64,000 bases of DNA from an uncultured Pseudomonadota bacterium (GTDB lineage Bacteria > Pseudomonadota > Gammaproteobacteria > Methylococcales > Methylomonadaceae), in contig CAIQDI010000009.1 in the NCBI GenBank assembly GCA_903870545.1, forward strand, positions 47,078 through 111,077, given 5' to 3'. Below are positions 8,795 to 16,596 of the stretch, one piece after another. The notes below the pieces were generated by a model. The model had not been told where the DNA came from. It worked only from the letters and a program-made list of their open reading frames with translations, and did not search any database. The translations under genes were made by a program, and so were the position numbers. Every line of letters starts with the position of its first letter. Positions within the stretch are counted from its first letter, which is position 1.

Positions 8795-8935
8795 AGAATC
8801 CCCGCCGTGAGAGAACCACTCTCACTAGAACTCATCATCCAAAACGTGGAAGGTTACGGGAGGCTACCGTATCGACGGGGAAATTTTTGAAAACACCTTA
8901 AAACACGGCTGGGACTTCCACTCCAGCTCCACCAT
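8795..8935 (+). ncRNA. HEARO / IscB omega-RNA-like structured RNA without iscB
   Basis: The stretch has no convincing ORF and folds well by eye. Hairpins are GTGAGAG/CTCTCAC (8807-8813, 8819-8825), CCGT-ATCG-ACGG just before 8880, and CTGG...CCAG ahead of the end AGCTCCACC. The order CTACCGT-TCGACGGG, CACCTTA, GGGACTTC, CCAGCTCCACC matches my memory of the 3' scaffold of HEARO RNAs, the omega RNAs of IscB nucleases, but I could not run the Rfam model. HEARO normally sits just upstream of iscB; here no iscB follows, only minus-strand remnants. If correct, it is a stand-alone copy whose 5' guide would come from sequence just upstream of 8795, by the start of the restriction gene. Confidence 0.6.
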
Positions 8936-8982
8936 AGGTTTTTAACCCTTGCCACTCGTAGAATTGGAGAGGGTCTCGTGTT

Positions 8983-9093
8983 TTAAGATGTGCGTTGATT
9001 ATAGGCGAATTTTTCATTAAATATCGCCGTCATTTTTTCAAACGAATCCCGTTTGTCTTTCTGCAATGATTCGATTTCGGATTGCGTCAACAT
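8983..9093 (-). CDS. Possible small ORF, 36 residues, unrecognised
   Basis: It starts at ATG 9093 inside the end of the broken phosphoribosyltransferase gene, in another frame, and runs into the sequence next to the structured RNA. The product (MLTQSEIESLQKDKRD then SFEKMTAIFNEKF) is hydrophilic and looks like the helical N-terminus of a real protein, so it may be a downstream gene cut off by the RNA element. The AGAAGG just before the ATG is too close to be an ideal ribosome site. No function is assigned. Confidence 0.3.
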   Translation of the reverse strand: MLTQSEIESLQKDKRDSFEKMTAIFNEKFAYNQRTS

Positions 9094-9881
9094 CCTTCTT
9101 TGAGTTGATGATATATCTTGCTTCGGATTCTGTGAGGCACTCAAATCCGTATCCGAAATAACTAGTCCACCAATGTTCGAGTTCATGATAATTTTCCTGT
9201 AAAAATTTTAAAGTCATGTCTGTGATTGCAAGCGTAGACGAGTAATTTTTGCCCGTTAATGTTGTGGCAGCAAGTGTTTGAATTTCAAATTGCCCAAGAT
9301 AACCACGCAAATTAGCCAATGTTCCGCGCCTGCGTTAAAGTGTCATCCAAAATAATCGCGTAATCTGCTTTTGCACTCGGTTCACCTGAAAATGGCGGGG
9401 GAAAAGCCAATCTCGAAAAACCGTCGGAACCCGTGCGGCTAACTTTCGCAGATTGCACAATGTTTAACTCAACAGGCAACTCTAATTTTCTAGCTAAAAT
9501 AATTGCATAAGCTAACGGAATTCGATTGATACTTATGGCTTCCTCAGCGTGAACGGGAACAAGTAACGGTTTTTTATTTTGAATAATTATCGCCAACTTT
9601 TCAATGGCTTCTTGATTGATTAAATCAATTGCCAAAATTAACGCCGCATCTAAATCACCACTTTTTGCTGCCACATAATATGAATGTTTAGAGGCATCAC
9701 CTAATGCCGCATTTAATATGACTTTAGGAAAATCGTTTTGCCATTTCTGGCGATATGGAGCGGTTAAATTATCCACACTGAATCTTCGCTTGCTAATTTT
9801 CGAGTTACGGCTTGTTCGATGGTTTTTTTGTTGAATAAAAGCATGATTGCGGTGGGGTTGTTTGGAAACTAGAAAAAGCAT
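9038..9881 (-). pseudogene. Phosphoribosyltransferase-like gene, frameshifted
   Basis: Two overlapping frames together give one type I phosphoribosyltransferase-like protein. The upstream frame (9881-9312) ends in YAIILDDTLTQARNIG, and the downstream frame (9319-9038) begins with TLANLRGYLGQFEIQ. Removing one base near 9320-9327 restores DDTLTQ-GTLANLRG, the classical PRPP-binding loop (DDxxTxGGT). LLVPVHAEEA and the C-terminal ECLTESEARYI region support one continuous ancestor. The upstream end is also abnormal: about 12 codons copied from the start of the type IIG gene (LFNKKTIEQA, at 9844) abut it in another frame, so the original start is gone. It is probably non-functional. Confidence 0.72.
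9819..9844. repeat. Direct repeat copy B: duplicated 5' end of the type IIG gene
   Basis: On the minus strand ATG 9844 opens a 27-codon frame starting M-L-LFNKKTIEQA, nearly identical at DNA level to the start of the type IIG gene (8771), then diverging to a stop near 9761. It is either a remnant of a second homologous gene or a rearrangement scar. Confidence 0.7.
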
Positions 9882-9896
9882 AACAGAGCGACTTAT

Positions 9897-11079
9897 CTAA
9901 ACCAACAGATACCACAACGCCAAATTACTAATCAGCAACGCAAGCGACAGCGTTTTCCAAAACAACGTCGCGTTGCGTTCGATTAACGGCACAAACTTTT
10001 CGGCTTTCAAAAACGCCAAATTCGGGTGAGTTAAATCGTACAAAAATTCAGATAATGTGTCATAACGTTGCGCGGGATTGATCGCCGTCGCTTTACGCAA
10101 CGCGCCATCCATCCAGTTTGGAATCATTTCGTTATGCTGCGAACTCGGCACATAAATCAATTTTGAAAAATGTGCTGCCGTCGGTTTATCGGGCAACGTA
10201 TCACCAAACGGCAACGCGCCATTTAACAATTCGTACGCAATCACGCCCAACGAAAATAGATCCGATTTCACCGTACCGCGTTGTACCGCGTGATATTCTG
10301 GCGCGGTGTAATTCAACGTTCCCAACACATTTTCTTCTTCGTCGGAATGCAACGGACTGATTTCGGCAATCCCCGCAATTTTCACCGACCCAAAATCGAT
10401 AATTTCACCACGCCATTTGTGTCAATTAACACGTTTTCGGGTTTTAAATCTTGGTGTAACATTTCCATTCGCTTTGCAGCAATTTTTTAATGGATTTTTC
10501 ATCGAGAAAATCATGCACGCCGTCCGTGGTCATCAAAAATACGTCACCTAATTCCAACGAAATCGCTTGATAATCGACTTCCAAACGCGGGTCGATGCCC
10601 ATTGCGCGATTCAAATAACTTTTATCGCTCGACACCCAAATTCGATGATCGCGGGTTAATTGTTCTAAATTCCCCGCGCGTAAACGGTAAATTCGAGAAT
10701 CGCCAATGTGAAATAAATGCGCGGTGGTCGCTTTAAAAACAATCAAACTCAAGGTGCTGACCATGCTTTTTGTGGATTGATACCGTGCCTGACCTTGACT
10801 GTAACGCCACGAATTAGTGGCGGATAAAATTTTCTGCGTGGCGTGTTTCACTGACCACGAATCGGGCGTGCTGTAATAATCTGCTAAAAAACTGACCACA
10901 CAACATTGACTGGCTTGTTGACGGGCTTCGCTGCTACTCATTTCGTCCGCAATCGCCGCGACTGCGCCTTTTAACGTTAATTCCGAACCGTTGGGAAAAT
11001 GTACGCCGACGAAATATTCGTTACGCGGTTTGATGCCTTTGTCGCTAGCACAACCGACAAGTATTTTTAGTTTTAACAT
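9897..11079 (-). pseudogene. PP2C phosphatase / Ser-Thr kinase bifunctional gene, deleted and frameshifted
   Basis: The N-terminal frame (11079-10444, 211 residues) is a PP2C-like phosphatase: ADEMSSSEARQQAS, HIGDSRIYRL and MTTDGVHDF. The C-terminal frame (10385-9897, 162 residues) is the end of a protein kinase domain (GTLNYTAPE, SDLFSLGVIAYELL) plus a C-terminal membrane anchor. Between them, in a third frame, lies an intact catalytic loop HQDLKPEN (10456-10433). The kinase N-lobe with its Gly loop and Lys is missing, so an internal deletion joined the phosphatase end to the catalytic loop, and a one-base loss near 10405 broke the DFG region (IIDFGS). Intact relatives are ~560-residue bifunctional kinase/phosphatases, often near nitrate transport genes. 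Confidence 0.85.
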
Positions 11080-11118
11080 AGCGTTCTCGAGCAGAAGAAA
11101 AAATCTATCTTTTACAAA

Positions 11119-11147
11119 TTGACTTACATCGATATTTAATCCATAAT
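11119..11147 (+). promoter_or_regulatory. Sigma70-type promoter of the bacteriohemerythrin gene
   Basis: TTGACT (11119-11124) and CATAAT (11142-11147) are spaced by exactly 17 bp, 44 bp before the start codon. A GAGGAG ribosome site precedes the ATG at 11192. Confidence 0.65.
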
Positions 11148-11191
11148 TTTTTTGCGGTATTTAATAATAATTATTTTTGAGGAGTTAAATT

Positions 11192-11587
11192 ATGGCGTTA
11201 ATCACTTGGACAGCAGAACAGTACGGTACGAATGTTGGTTTTGCTGATGATGAGCACAAAATTTTGTTTGATAAGTTAAATAAGTTGTATGACTTGGCTA
11301 CAAGCGGTGCAGAACGCGCAGCGATTGGCGCACAGTTGGACGATTTAATCGCATACGTTGTTGAGCATTTTGCTCATGAAGAACGTGAAATGTTAGCGAA
11401 AAATTATGCCGCTTTCGATGCTCACAAAGCTGAACACACTGCGTTAATTGGTATCTGTGCCGATTTACAAAAGAAATTCCACGCTGGCGAAGCCGATGTG
11501 ACGGAAGAAGTCGGTCAATTAGTGAAAGGTTGGTTAGACAGCCATATTCCAACGTTTGATTTCGGTTACAGCAGCACCATCGGTTAA
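11192..11587 (+). CDS. Bacteriohemerythrin, diiron oxygen-binding protein
   Basis: This 131-residue single-domain hemerythrin has the full diiron ligand set: H22 (DDEHK), H59 and E63 (EHFAHEE), H78 and H82 (HKAEH), H118 and D123 (HIPTFD). That is the length and spacing of stand-alone bacteriohemerythrins, which bind O2 reversibly in the cytoplasm and are common in microaerobic bacteria and methanotrophs. It has its own promoter, a strong ribosome site and its own terminator, so it is a single-gene unit. It diverges from the broken phosphatase/kinase gene. Confidence 0.95.
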   Translation: MALITWTAEQYGTNVGFADDEHKILFDKLNKLYDLATSGAERAAIGAQLDDLIAYVVEHFAHEEREMLAKNYAAFDAHKAEHTALIGICADLQKKFHAGEADVTEEVGQLVKGWLDSHIPTFDFGYSSTIG

Positions 11588-11608
11588 TTTTTAACTGATT
11601 CAAAAACG

Positions 11609-11642
11609 GGCTTGTGAATGTAAACGTTCACAAGCCTTTTTT
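11609..11642 (+). terminator. Terminator of the bacteriohemerythrin gene
   Basis: A perfect 10-bp inverted repeat (GGCTTGTGAA / TTCACAAGCC) with an 8-nt loop is followed by six T residues, 21 bp after the stop. Confidence 0.88.
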
Positions 11643-11854
11643 GCATTTGGCGTTTTTAAAACTTCATTTAATCAACACCTCAACATAATTTCCACGCCTC
11701 TATGTTAATGTCGCGCAAAGTGGCATTTCCCCGGCAATTTCTCAAAAAAAAGCTCCATTCAAAGCCGCTGATTTATTTTAGTGCGTACAAGTTGCGGCGA
11801 TTCGTTTTAAAATGCGCGGCTACATTCCTTGCACACATAACAAGAGAAATTTTG

Positions 11855-13216
11855 ATGAAAACAAACACAACAGCAACGCACGCCCATTGGTCATCGCGGT
11901 TTGCATTTATTTTAGCGGCAACCGGTTCAGCCGTTGGCTTGGGCAACATTTGGAAATTCCCGTACATCACCGGCGAAAATGGCGGCGGCGCGTTTGTGAT
12001 GGTGTATTTAGCGTGCGTGTTGCTAATCGGCATTCCGATTATGATTGCCGAAACCATGCTCGGACGACGAAGCCAACGCAATCCGATTGAAACGATGGAA
12101 ATGCTCACGACGGAAGCAAACGCTGATAAAAATTGGCATTATCTCGGTTGGATGGGTGTTATTGCGGGCGTGTTGATTTTGTCGTATTACAGCGTGATTG
12201 CCGGTTGGGCTTCGGCGTATGTGTTCAAAGCATTTACTGGCAGTTTTTTCGATGCAGATGCGGCGGAAATTCAAACGTTATTCGATCATTTTATCGCCAG
12301 CCCGACGCAATTGATTTTTTGGCACAGTTTATTTATGGGCGCGACCATGTGGATTGTGGCGCGTGGCGTGAATAACGGGTTAGAAAAAGCGACCCGTTTT
12401 TTAATGCCAAGTTTGTTTGTGTTGCTGATTTTGTTGGTCGGTTACGCGATGACGACGAACAGTTATCAACGTGGTTTGGATTTTATGTTTAACGTTGATT
12501 TTAGTACATTGACGCGCAATTCGGTTTTGACGGCGATGGGTCACGCTTTTTTCACGCTGAGTTTGGGCATGGGCGCGATTATGGTTTATGGCGCGTATTT
12601 GCCGAAAAATGTGTCGATTGCGAAAACCGCGTATTTGGTTGCTGCGGCAGATACCGTAGTCGCATTATTGGCGGGCATTGCAATTTTCCCCCTTGTTTTT
12701 GAACACGGTTTGCATCCCGCGTCGGGGCCCGGATTGATTTTTCAAACGTTGCCAATTGCTTTTGGCAATATGACGGGCGGCTGGTTGATGGGTATTTTGT
12801 TTTTCGTCTTATTAGTTTTCGCGGCGTTGTCGTCGTCGATTTCGTTAATTGAACCGGCGGTGGCGTGGCTAATTGAAAACAAAAATTTCAGCCGTGAAAA
12901 AGCCTGCATTTGGACAGGTTTAGGAACGTGGTTTTTAGGATTGGGAACGGTGTTTTCGTTCAACATTTGGAAAGACGTACATTTCTTTGAACGCACGATT
13001 TTTCAATTACTCGATTATGTCACCGCGAATTTAATGTTGCCGATTGGCGGATTTTGCATTGCCGTTTTCGCCGGTTGGATTATGAAACGTGAACACACCG
13101 AAAGCGAATTACAAATGCCGTGCAAACCCAGCTACAACCTGTGGCGCGTCTTGATTCGTTACGTTGCACCCGCGTCGATTTTCTTCGTATTTTTGCACGT
13201 CGTCGGAGTGTTATAA
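11855..13216 (+). CDS. Sodium-dependent SNF-family transporter
   Basis: The product belongs to the neurotransmitter:sodium symporter family (LeuT-like). The N-terminus has the sodium-site signature FAFILAATGSAVGLGNIWKF in TM1. About 11-12 hydrophobic segments follow over 453 residues, the usual size of bacterial members. ATG 11855 is chosen because the family begins just before HWSSRFAF; the upstream extension to 11702 is basic and non-homologous. It probably takes up an amino acid with Na+, but the substrate is not predictable. The ratA-like gene follows with no gap (TAAATG), so the two may be co-translated. Confidence 0.92.
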   Translation: MKTNTTATHAHWSSRFAFILAATGSAVGLGNIWKFPYITGENGGGAFVMVYLACVLLIGIPIMIAETMLGRRSQRNPIETMEMLTTEANADKNWHYLGWMGVIAGVLILSYYSVIAGWASAYVFKAFTGSFFDADAAEIQTLFDHFIASPTQLIFWHSLFMGATMWIVARGVNNGLEKATRFLMPSLFVLLILLVGYAMTTNSYQRGLDFMFNVDFSTLTRNSVLTAMGHAFFTLSLGMGAIMVYGAYLPKNVSIAKTAYLVAAADTVVALLAGIAIFPLVFEHGLHPASGPGLIFQTLPIAFGNMTGGWLMGILFFVLLVFAALSSSISLIEPAVAWLIENKNFSREKACIWTGLGTWFLGLGTVFSFNIWKDVHFFERTIFQLLDYVTANLMLPIGGFCIAVFAGWIMKREHTESELQMPCKPSYNLWRVLIRYVAPASIFFVFLHVVGVL

Positions 13217-13651
13217 ATGACGCGCATCGAAAAAAGTGCGTTGGTGAAATTCTCCGCACAACAAATGTTTGACTTGGTCAACGACATCGAAAGTTATCCG
13301 AAATTTTTACCGTGGTGCAGCGGAAGCCGCATTATTAAACGTGACGAAAATGTAATTGAAGCGGAATTGTCGATTGCAAAAGGCGGTTTTCACAAAAATT
13401 TTTCCACGCGCAACACGCTCGAATTTGGTCAAAAAATGACGGTGGAATTACTCGATGGCCCGTTTTTACATTTAACTGGCGAATGGAATTTTTTACCGTT
13501 GCGCGACGATGCCAGCAAAATTACGCTCGATTTACAATTTGAATTGTCGGGAAAATTAGCGAGTTTGGCATTTGGCGCGGTGTTCAATCAGATTTGTAAC
13601 ACGATGGTCAGCTCCTTTACGCAACGCGCCAAAGAGGTTTACGCGGCATGA
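13217..13651 (+). CDS. ratA: RatA / COQ10-like START-domain protein
   Basis: This 144-residue protein has the polyketide cyclase/START fold pattern of RatA/Coq10 (SAQQMFDLVNDIESYPKFLPWC; FTQRAKEVY at the end). The family has been linked to ubiquinone binding and function, and E. coli RatA was reported to interfere with ribosome subunit association. The start touches the transporter stop, and the end overlaps the rnfH start by 4 bp. The ratA-rnfH pairing is a conserved gammaproteobacterial arrangement. Confidence 0.93.
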   Translation: MTRIEKSALVKFSAQQMFDLVNDIESYPKFLPWCSGSRIIKRDENVIEAELSIAKGGFHKNFSTRNTLEFGQKMTVELLDGPFLHLTGEWNFLPLRDDASKITLDLQFELSGKLASLAFGAVFNQICNTMVSSFTQRAKEVYAA

Positions 13652-13920
13652 TTGAGGTCGAAGTGGTTTACGCCACGCCCGAAAAACAAACGTTATTAAC
13701 CGTTCGCGTAGCCAAAAAAAGTACCGTAGCGCACGCGATTTTGGAATCAGGAATGTTAGCGCAGTTTCCGAAATTGAATTTGGACACGTTGAAAGTGGGA
13801 ATTTTTTCAACGCTTTGTCCGTTAGAACGAGAAGTTAAATCAGGCGACAGAATTGAAATTTATCGTCCGCTACAAAACGATCCCAAAGATGCGCGGCGAC
13901 AACGCGCGATGAAAAAATAA
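13648..13920 (+). CDS. rnfH: RnfH-family ubiquitin-fold protein (RatB)
   Basis: This 90-residue protein matches UPF0125/RnfH: IEVEVVYATPEKQTLLTV at the start and DRIEIYRPLQNDPKDARRQR at the end. It has a ubiquitin-like beta-grasp fold with unsettled function. ATG 13648 overlaps the ratA stop by 4 bp, indicating translational coupling. Confidence 0.93.
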   Translation: MIEVEVVYATPEKQTLLTVRVAKKSTVAHAILESGMLAQFPKLNLDTLKVGIFSTLCPLEREVKSGDRIEIYRPLQNDPKDARRQRAMKK

Positions 13921-13952
13921 AGTGATAAAACTCGAACTGGAATGTGAATCGT

Positions 13953-15104
13953 ATGTTTAGACTCAGCCAATATATGCGCGAAGTGATGGCACCAACGCCC
14001 ATCAAACCGACGCGCAAACCCGTTGCGCCGGTGGTGATTTGGAATTTAATTCGGCGTTGTAATTTGACCTGCCAACATTGTTACACGACTTCTGCCGACC
14101 GTGATTTTCCGGGCGAACTCACCACGCCTGAAATTTACACAGTGATGGAGGATTTAAAAGCGTTCAAGGTTCCGGTGTTGATTTTATCGGGCGGCGAACC
14201 GTTGTTACATCCCGATATTTTCGCCATTTCACAACGCGCCAAAGACATGGGTTTTTATGTGGCGTTGTCGAGTAACGGCACGAAAATTTCGCCTGAAAAT
14301 ATCGACCGAATCGCCGCGATGAATTATTCGTACATCGGCGTGAGTTTGGACGGAATTCAAGACACGCACGATAATTTTAGACGTTCAAAAGGGTCGTTTA
14401 ATCAAGCGTTGCGCGGCGTTGAATTGTGTTTGGAAAAAGGCATAAAAGTCGGCATTCGGTTCACGTTAACGCAATCGAACGTGCAGGATTTTCCGGCAAT
14501 ATTGCAATTGATGGACGATTACAATATCGATAAATTTTATTTGTCGCATTTGAATTATGGTGGACGCGGCAATAAAAATCGCGGCGATGACGCGCATTTT
14601 TCCATGACGCGGGACGCAATGGATTTGTTATTTGAAACCAGTTATCACTGGCTGTTGGAAGGCAAAGAACGTGAATTCGTCACGGGCAATAATGATGCCG
14701 ATGCGGTGTATTTTCTGCATTGGGTACGCGCTCGTTTTCCTGAAAAAGCCGCGCATATTCAGGCGAAATTAGAACAATGGGGCGGCAATGCGTCCGGCGT
14801 AAATGTGGCGAATATCGATAACACCGGCAATGTGCATCCTGACACATTTTGGTGGCATTACAATTTGGGCAATGTGAAAGAACGTCCGTTTTCTGAAATT
14901 TGGCAAGATACCCGCGACCCGTTGATGGCGGGTTTGAAAAGTTCACCGCGTCCACTCGAAGGACGTTGTAAAACGTGCCATTATCAACCGATTTGCAACG
15001 GCAATACGCGCGTTCGTGCCGCGCAAACGACGGGGAATTATTGGGCAGAAGATTCCGGTTGTTATTTAACTGAAAGTGAAATTGCCGCGCCTTTTTTAAC
15101 GTGA
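13953..15104 (+). CDS. nirJ: Radical SAM protein NirJ-like (heme d1 biosynthesis)
   Basis: This 383-residue radical SAM/SPASM-type enzyme starts MFRLSQYMREV, the usual NirJ beginning, so ATG 13953 is preferred over GTG 13944. The 4Fe-4S SAM motif is CNLTCQHC (C36, C40, C43), followed by the SAM-binding LSGGEPLLHPD. A second cysteine set near the end (CKTCHYQPIC) probably holds an auxiliary cluster. NirJ acts on the tetrapyrrole side chains of the heme d1 precursor for cytochrome cd1 nitrite reductase. Closely related heme-biosynthesis enzymes (AhbC/AhbD) are the main alternative. No other nir gene is in the window. The ychJ-like gene overlaps or abuts its stop. Confidence 0.85.
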   Translation: MFRLSQYMREVMAPTPIKPTRKPVAPVVIWNLIRRCNLTCQHCYTTSADRDFPGELTTPEIYTVMEDLKAFKVPVLILSGGEPLLHPDIFAISQRAKDMGFYVALSSNGTKISPENIDRIAAMNYSYIGVSLDGIQDTHDNFRRSKGSFNQALRGVELCLEKGIKVGIRFTLTQSNVQDFPAILQLMDDYNIDKFYLSHLNYGGRGNKNRGDDAHFSMTRDAMDLLFETSYHWLLEGKEREFVTGNNDADAVYFLHWVRARFPEKAAHIQAKLEQWGGNASGVNVANIDNTGNVHPDTFWWHYNLGNVKERPFSEIWQDTRDPLMAGLKSSPRPLEGRCKTCHYQPICNGNTRVRAAQTTGNYWAEDSGCYLTESEIAAPFLT

Positions 15105-15109
15105 AAAAT

Positions 15110-15499
15110 ATGACAATTGAAAATCTTTGCCCGTGTGGCGCAACTCAAAATTACGCGGAATGTTGCCAACCGTTTCACGATGGCACACATTTCCCCATCA
15201 CCGCCGAAGCCTTAATGCGTTCGCGTTACAGCGCGTATGTGGTGCAAAATGCTGATTATTTATTGGCGACATGGCATAAAACCACGCGCCCGAAACAGCT
15301 GGATTTTTCGGAAGATAATGCGACGTGGCAAAAGTTAGAAATTTTACACACCAAAAAAGGTGGTGCGAAAGATGACAAAGGACGAGTGGAATTTAATGCG
15401 TTTTATGAGCAGGATAATGAAACGCGGCTGATACATGAAATCAGCCGTTTCAAAAAAGTTGCCGAACGTTGGTTTTACGTTGACGGCGTTTTAGATTAG
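15110..15499 (+). CDS. YchJ-family SEC-C motif protein (UPF0225)
   Basis: The product is about 129 residues. It has the SEC-C type zinc motif near the N-terminus (CPCG...YAECCQPFHDG) and the YchJ core ALMRSRYSAYV ... NADYLLATWH. The function of this family is not settled. An upstream GTG at 15101 overlaps the nirJ stop and would add 3 residues; ATG 15110 gives the common start. It converges with the Old Yellow Enzyme gene, the two stops overlapping by 4 bp. Confidence 0.9.
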   Translation: MTIENLCPCGATQNYAECCQPFHDGTHFPITAEALMRSRYSAYVVQNADYLLATWHKTTRPKQLDFSEDNATWQKLEILHTKKGGAKDDKGRVEFNAFYEQDNETRLIHEISRFKKVAERWFYVDGVLD

Positions 15500-16563
15500 T
15501 CAGACAAAGCGGGATAATCGGTGTAACCCACTTCACTAAACGAATAAAACGTGTTTGGATTGGGCTTGTTCAAATCCGCGCCCGTTTGAATTCGAGCGGG
15601 TAAATCAGGATTCGCAATAAAACTCACGCCAAATGCTACCGCATCGAGTTTGCCAGCGGTAATTGCTTCTTCGGCTTCTTCGGCATCGTAGCCCATGTTG
15701 CCAATCAACACGCCGTGATAATTTTCGCGAATCGGCGTTAAAACATCGCCCGTTTGTTGTTGAAGAAAATCACCACGCATAACGTGTAAATACGCCAAAT
15801 TGAAATCATTGAGTCGTGTTGCCAACCAGGTTGAAAGGGCAATCGGATTGCTATCCATCATGCTATTGAAACTGTTCAACGGCGAAATTCGCAAGCCAAC
15901 ACGATGACTGCCCCACACGTCACAAGCGGCTTGTAACACTTCAAGCATCAAACGCGCTCGGTTTTCAATTGAACCACCATATTCATCGGTACGTTGATTT
16001 GCACCATCACGCAAAAATTCATCGAGCAAATAGCCATTCGCGCCGTGTACTTCAACGCCGTCAAAACCGGCTTTTTTTGCATTTTCAGCGGCTTTTTTGA
16101 AACCGTTGATAATGTCGGGCAATTCATCAAGACGTAATTCATGCGGCACTACGCACGGTTGCATGCCTTCCGCTGTGCGAACTTGATTATTGGTAATAAC
16201 GATTGCGCTGGGTGCAACGGGTTGTGCGCCGTCATTTAATAACGGATGACACGCGCGTCCGCCATGCCAAATTTGCAGAAAAATTAAACCACCTTTTTCG
16301 TGTACGGCATCGGTGACTTTTTTCCAGCCAGCAATTTGTGCTTCGGAATAAATAGCCGGTTCTTTCCAAAATGCAGAATTTCCTTCCATCGCCATGGTTG
16401 CTTCGGCGATAATCAAGCCCGCACTGGCGCGTTGAGCATAATGCGTCACCATTAAATCGCTGGGAATATGATTTTCAGCGGCACGGCATCGAGTCAGCGG
16501 AGCCATTAAAATACGATTTGGCAATGTGAGCGTGCCAAGTTCAAGCGGTTCAAATAATTTCAA
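15496..16563 (-). CDS. Old Yellow Enzyme family flavin oxidoreductase (alkene/N-ethylmaleimide reductase-like)
   Basis: This 355-residue TIM-barrel FMN enzyme shows LFEPLELGTLTLPNRI at the start, LQIWHGGRACHP, and the long signature FDGVEVHGANGYLLDEFLRD. It has the size of NemA-like enzymes that use NADPH to reduce activated alkenes, quinones or nitro compounds. It is cytosolic, with no signal peptide. It is the last gene of a long minus-strand run, 33 bp after the glycosidase gene. Confidence 0.93.
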   Translation of the reverse strand: MKLFEPLELGTLTLPNRILMAPLTRCRAAENHIPSDLMVTHYAQRASAGLIIAEATMAMEGNSAFWKEPAIYSEAQIAGWKKVTDAVHEKGGLIFLQIWHGGRACHPLLNDGAQPVAPSAIVITNNQVRTAEGMQPCVVPHELRLDELPDIINGFKKAAENAKKAGFDGVEVHGANGYLLDEFLRDGANQRTDEYGGSIENRARLMLEVLQAACDVWGSHRVGLRISPLNSFNSMMDSNPIALSTWLATRLNDFNLAYLHVMRGDFLQQQTGDVLTPIRENYHGVLIGNMGYDAEEAEEAITAGKLDAVAFGVSFIANPDLPARIQTGADLNKPNPNTFYSFSEVGYTDYPALSD

Positions 16564-16596
16564 TTTAGATTTCCTTAATGTTTGAGGTGAAAAATT

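Noticed and set aside
8860..8933. tmRNA (ssrA) or its attachment-site remnant
   Set aside because: TCGACGGG and a 3' AGCTCCACCA look like tmRNA ends, but the pieces are only about 70 bp apart, there is no T-loop TTCGAAT and no tag ORF. A HEARO-like RNA explains the motifs better.
11702..11854. Longer N-terminus of the SNF transporter from ATG 11702
   Set aside because: The extra 51 residues are basic, not membrane-compatible and not family-like; ATG 11855 precedes the conserved TM1 start.
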